In this document: piece by piece, positions 31,075 through 33,579 of the stretch
How the letters are laid out: the number at the start of each line of letters is the position of its first letter
Position numbering within the stretch: the stretch's first letter is position 1
Origin: Pseudomonas sp. AKS31
GTDB lineage: Bacteria; Pseudomonadota; Gammaproteobacteria; Pseudomonadales; Pseudomonadaceae
NCBI RefSeq assembly: GCF_023634765.1
Contig: NZ_JAMLFX010000007.1
Location: forward strand, 29,967-63,545
Reading direction: 5' to 3'
DNA length: 33,579 nt
Translations under genes and position numbers: made by a program
Notes under the pieces: model-generated
Database searches by the model: none
Seen by the model: only the letters and a program-made list of their open reading frames with translations
What the model was told of the DNA's origin: nothing

Positions 31075-31161
31075 TGATCGTTCCCACGCGCAACAATGGA
31101 ATGCCTCAAGGGACGCTCCGCGTTCCAGTTCGCGAAGGGACGCGGAGCGTGGGAGCGATCA
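31075..31161. repeat. REP doublet, family C, between convergent genes
   Basis: Arms TGATCGTTCCCACGC (31075-31089) and GCGTGGGAGCGATCA (31147-31161), one mismatch, with inner GGGACGCTCCGCG and its inverse. It lies between the end of the secreted-protein gene (31061) and the end of the epimerase gene (31172), the same convergent setting as the copy at 13168. Confidence 0.88.
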
Positions 31162-31171
31162 GCGTTGGAGG

Positions 31172-32320
31172 TTATTTCGCGGAGAACTTCAACACCACGC
31201 TGTGGCTGTAAGTCTGCCCCGGATCAAGCCGAGTACTCGGGAAGTCCGGCTGATTCGGCGAATCCGGATAGTGCTGAGTCTCCAGGGTAAACGCGCCCCA
31301 ATGCGGATAGACCTTGCCACCCTTGCCCTTGACCGTGCCGTCGAGGAAGTTGCTGGTATAGAACTGCACACCCGGCTCCGTGGTGAACAGTTGCAGCACA
31401 CGGCCGGACTGCGGATCGCTGACCTCAGTGGCGACTTTATTGATATCGCCCTTGGTATCCAGCGCCCAGTTGAAATCGAAGCCACCCTGTTTCGGCTCGG
31501 CAAATTTCAGTTGCGGATGATCCGCCTTGATGTGCGTGCCGATCTCGGTTGGCTTGGTGAAGTCCATCGGCGTGCCGGCCACGGGTGCCAGTTCGCCGGT
31601 CGGGATCAGCTTGGCGGTGACCGGGGTGTAATGGCTGGCGTGCAGGGTGGCGACCTGTTTGAGAATGTCGCCATTGCCGGCGCCGGCGAGGTTGAAGTAG
31701 CTGTGGTTGGTCAGGTTGAGCACGGTCGGTTTGTCGGTGCTGGCCTTGTAGTCGATGCGCAGTTCGTTGTTGTCGGTGAGGCGATAGGTCACTTCGGTGG
31801 TGAGGTTGCCGGGGAAACCCATTTCACCGTCCGCCGACAGATAGGTCAGGGTCACGCCGACGGAGTCCTTGTCCTTGGTTTCCTGCGCTTTCCAGACTTT
31901 CTTGTCGAAGCCCTGCGGGCCGCCGTGCAGCGCATTGGTCTTGTCATTCTGCGGCACTTGATAGCGCTTGCCATCGAGTTCGAAGGCACCTTCGGCGAGG
32001 CGATTGCCGAAACGGCCGATGGTTGCGCCGAAGTAGGCGGTGCCTTTCTGGTAACCCTGGACATCATCGAAGCCGAGCACGACGTCGTCGAACTTGCCGT
32101 GCTTGTCCGCCACTTTCAGCGATTGCAGGGTCGCGCCGTAGGTGATGACGGTGGCTTGCATGCCGTGGCTGTTGCGCAGGATGTATTGCTCGACGGGCGT
32201 GCCGTCATTGGTCTTGCCGAAGGCTTTGTGTTCGGCGCTGAGGCCGGCCGCGTTGGCGGAGAGGGTGGCGATCATCAGGGACAGTCCGAGGCCGGAGAGC
32301 AGGTGACGGGATTGAAGCAT
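31172..32320 (-). CDS. galM: Secreted aldose 1-epimerase
   Basis: Mutarotase that interconverts the alpha and beta anomers of hexoses, 382 residues. A signal peptide of about 24 residues (LGLSLMIATLSANA) places it in the periplasm, unlike the cytosolic E. coli GalM. Family blocks are clear: YGATLQSLKV, GATIGRFGNRLAEGAF, NALHGGPQGFDKKVW (H132), the catalytic histidine region LTNHSYFNLAG (H205) and the catalytic glutamate in FTLETQHYPDSPNQPDFP (E346), so it should be active. The ATG at 32320 has GGAAGG upstream. No sugar operon is adjacent. The symbol is given for function, not proven orthology. Confidence 0.92.
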   Translation of the reverse strand: MLQSRHLLSGLGLSLMIATLSANAAGLSAEHKAFGKTNDGTPVEQYILRNSHGMQATVITYGATLQSLKVADKHGKFDDVVLGFDDVQGYQKGTAYFGATIGRFGNRLAEGAFELDGKRYQVPQNDKTNALHGGPQGFDKKVWKAQETKDKDSVGVTLTYLSADGEMGFPGNLTTEVTYRLTDNNELRIDYKASTDKPTVLNLTNHSYFNLAGAGNGDILKQVATLHASHYTPVTAKLIPTGELAPVAGTPMDFTKPTEIGTHIKADHPQLKFAEPKQGGFDFNWALDTKGDINKVATEVSDPQSGRVLQLFTTEPGVQFYTSNFLDGTVKGKGGKVYPHWGAFTLETQHYPDSPNQPDFPSTRLDPGQTYSHSVVLKFSAK

Positions 32321-32663
32321 GGTTGACCTTCCTTTTTGTTGTTGTTTTCAAATTGCTGCTGACCCTGTGTAGGAGCTGCCGCAGGCTGCGATCTTTTGAT
32401 CTTGGCTATAAAAACAGAGTCAAAAGATCGCAGCCTTCGGCAGCTCCTACACGGTTACTAGTCATGCTATTTGTGGTGTTGAAGGAAATTTATAGTTGAT
32501 TAATCGTTTATTTCAACAATAAAGACATACTAATTGGTTGGGCAGGCATTGCCGAAGGTCGGCTGGTCGTGCGCACCACTGCACTTTTTCGCAATCGGCG
32601 GCTCTATCCATGGCCAGGATGCGGTGACTCCCGCCGCACAGGAATGTGCCTGTTCGAGATTTC
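32321..32663. other. Divergent gap between galM and the lipoprotein gene
   Basis: 343 bp containing a family-B REPIN (32367-32452) and an AT-rich part at about 32460-32530 (TTGATTAATCGTTTATTTC) where promoters for one or both genes could lie. No gene is seen. Confidence 0.6.
32367..32452. repeat. REPIN, family B
   Basis: Long inverted arms 32367-32399 and 32420-32452, with GTGTAGGAGCTGCC at the outside and GGCTGCGATCTTTTGA inside, nearly perfect, around a 20-bp spacer. This is the most complete family-B copy in the window. Confidence 0.9.
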
Positions 32664-33413
32664 ATGCCGAGAGCTTTTGCCCTGATCGCTGCTTTTTTCC
32701 GCCGCCCGTGCCTGTTGCTGGCGTGTCTGTCGTCGCTGCTGTTCAGCGGTTGCAGTCACCAGGACGGCAACGGCTTTTTCAACCAGATGCGTGACGGCCA
32801 GCCGCAGGAGTTTTTGCAGACCAGCGTCGACCGCATGGCCACGCTGGCGATGCGCGACAACCTCAACAGCCTCTACCGTTTGATGGGCAAGCTGTACCTG
32901 CGCAACCCCGAAGAACTGCGCAAATCCGGTTTCCTCAACATCAACGCGGCAGTGAAACAGGTGCGCCTGGCCGTCGAGCAGCAACAGCCGTTGCCGGTGC
33001 TTGGCGGTCGCAAGGATCTGGCTGCGCTCAGCTATGCGATGAGTCCGGAATTTCTCGGTGACCGCGTTGGCGCATTTATCTATGCGATCGGCAGCATGCT
33101 GGTGACCGCCCACGGCAATCGCACCGAGTTCTACATGACCGATGCGATCAACCCGACATTCGTGCACAACTCGGCGCGCAACATCGAGAAGGCCATGTGG
33201 ATTCTGTCGCAACGGCAGAACAAGGAAGGCCAGCCGTTGTTGTTCTCCAACGAGATTTCGGAGGAGGGCAGCAACCTGAGTTTCGCCACCGAATTCAGCA
33301 AAATCGTCGCCCGCCTGGATTTGCTCACGCAGATGCTTGATGAGCGGTATCGGCGGATCGGCCTTAACTACGCGCAGAGTCTGTTGTTCCTGAATTTCTT
33401 GCCGGTGCAGTGA
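32664..33413 (+). CDS. Lipoprotein of unknown function
   Basis: 249 residues with a lipoprotein signal: a hydrophobic stretch CLLLACLSSLLFSGC with lipobox F-S-G-C, and Cys30 as the lipidated residue. The mature protein is predominantly helical. It has FLQTSVDRMATLAMRDNLNSLYRLMGKLYLRNP near its start and ends with FATEFSKIVARLDLLTQMLDERYRRIGLNYAQSLLFLNFLPVQ. Serine at +2 favours outer-membrane retention. I recognise no named family. A GTG six codons upstream is the alternative start, but its ribosome-binding site would be only two bases away, so ATG at 32664 is preferred. A REPIN lies downstream. Confidence 0.8.
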   Translation: MPRAFALIAAFFRRPCLLLACLSSLLFSGCSHQDGNGFFNQMRDGQPQEFLQTSVDRMATLAMRDNLNSLYRLMGKLYLRNPEELRKSGFLNINAAVKQVRLAVEQQQPLPVLGGRKDLAALSYAMSPEFLGDRVGAFIYAIGSMLVTAHGNRTEFYMTDAINPTFVHNSARNIEKAMWILSQRQNKEGQPLLFSNEISEEGSNLSFATEFSKIVARLDLLTQMLDERYRRIGLNYAQSLLFLNFLPVQ

Positions 33414-33453
33414 GTTCTGTTGGGGCGGTGATGATCAATGCACCACCAAAACC

Positions 33454-33542
33454 TGTGGGAGCTGGTTTGCCAGCGATAGCGGTGGGTCAGGCAAAACAAT
33501 GTTGGCTGACCCGGCCTCATCGCTGGCAAGCCAGCTCCCACA
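33454..33542. repeat. REPIN, family A, after the lipoprotein gene
   Basis: Arms TGTGGGAGCTGGTTTGCCAG... (from 33454 to 33476) and its inverse (33519-33542), one T/G difference, with an inner GGGTCAG/CTGACCC stem. Another copy starts at 33569 (TGTGGGAGCGA) and runs off the window. Confidence 0.88.
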
Positions 33543-33568
33543 AGTTTTTGTGGCGTGCAGAGATCCAG

Positions 33569-33579
33569 TGTGGGAGCGA
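33569..33579. repeat. Edge fragment of a REP element
   Basis: The last 11 bases, TGTGGGAGCGA, match the outer start of a REP arm of the family-A type; the remainder lies outside the window. Confidence 0.5.

Overview
The window reads as chromosomal DNA of a Pseudomonas of the P. fluorescens group. Codon use is GC-rich, the genes are of types familiar in pseudomonads (DUF3455, GST, CBS protein, PolB, DUF1810, secreted aldose epimerase), and three families of paired palindromic (REP/REPIN-type) repeats typical of that genus lie between genes. No RNA gene, CRISPR array, integrase or insertion sequence was found.

Left part (1-11.5 kb). After a small secreted DUF3455 protein comes a run of eight genes, all on the minus strand. 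In transcription order they are tonB, exbB, exbD, a 903-residue TonB-dependent outer-membrane receptor, and yejA-yejB-yejE-yejF, an oligopeptide-type ABC importer. Together they form a candidate self-contained double-membrane uptake system: receptor, its own energiser, periplasmic binding protein, inner-membrane permeases and ATPase. The substrate is probably a peptide or peptide-like compound. A REPIN separates the receptor from yejA, and another is read in frame as the C-terminal tail of YejF.

Middle part (11.5-19.3 kb). A gene-poor kilobase is followed by a GST-fold protein, a two-CBS-domain protein, an uncharacterised HEFGH zinc metallopeptidase, DNA polymerase II (PolB), a DUF1810 protein that overlaps polB tail to tail, and an aldo/keto reductase.

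Right part (19.3-31.1 kb). This is an orphan type VI secretion island without structural T6SS genes: hcp, vgrG, a PAAR gene, a 1561-residue Rhs protein ending in a probable YwqJ-like deaminase toxin, and an overlapping putative immunity gene. Downstream is an AT-rich stretch of remnants: a frameshifted rhs fragment, an orphan DUF4265-like immunity candidate, the headless tail of another toxin overlapping its own putative immunity gene, then a second almost identical PAAR gene and a small secreted protein. The vgrG/rhs junction is present twice, flanking the first PAAR gene, which suggests how that gene entered the locus. Upstream of hcp are a near-consensus sigma-54 promoter and three copies of an 18-bp dyad, TGCGCAA-N4-TTGCGCA.

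The window closes with a secreted aldose 1-epimerase (minus) and a lipoprotein of unknown function (plus), with REP elements around them.
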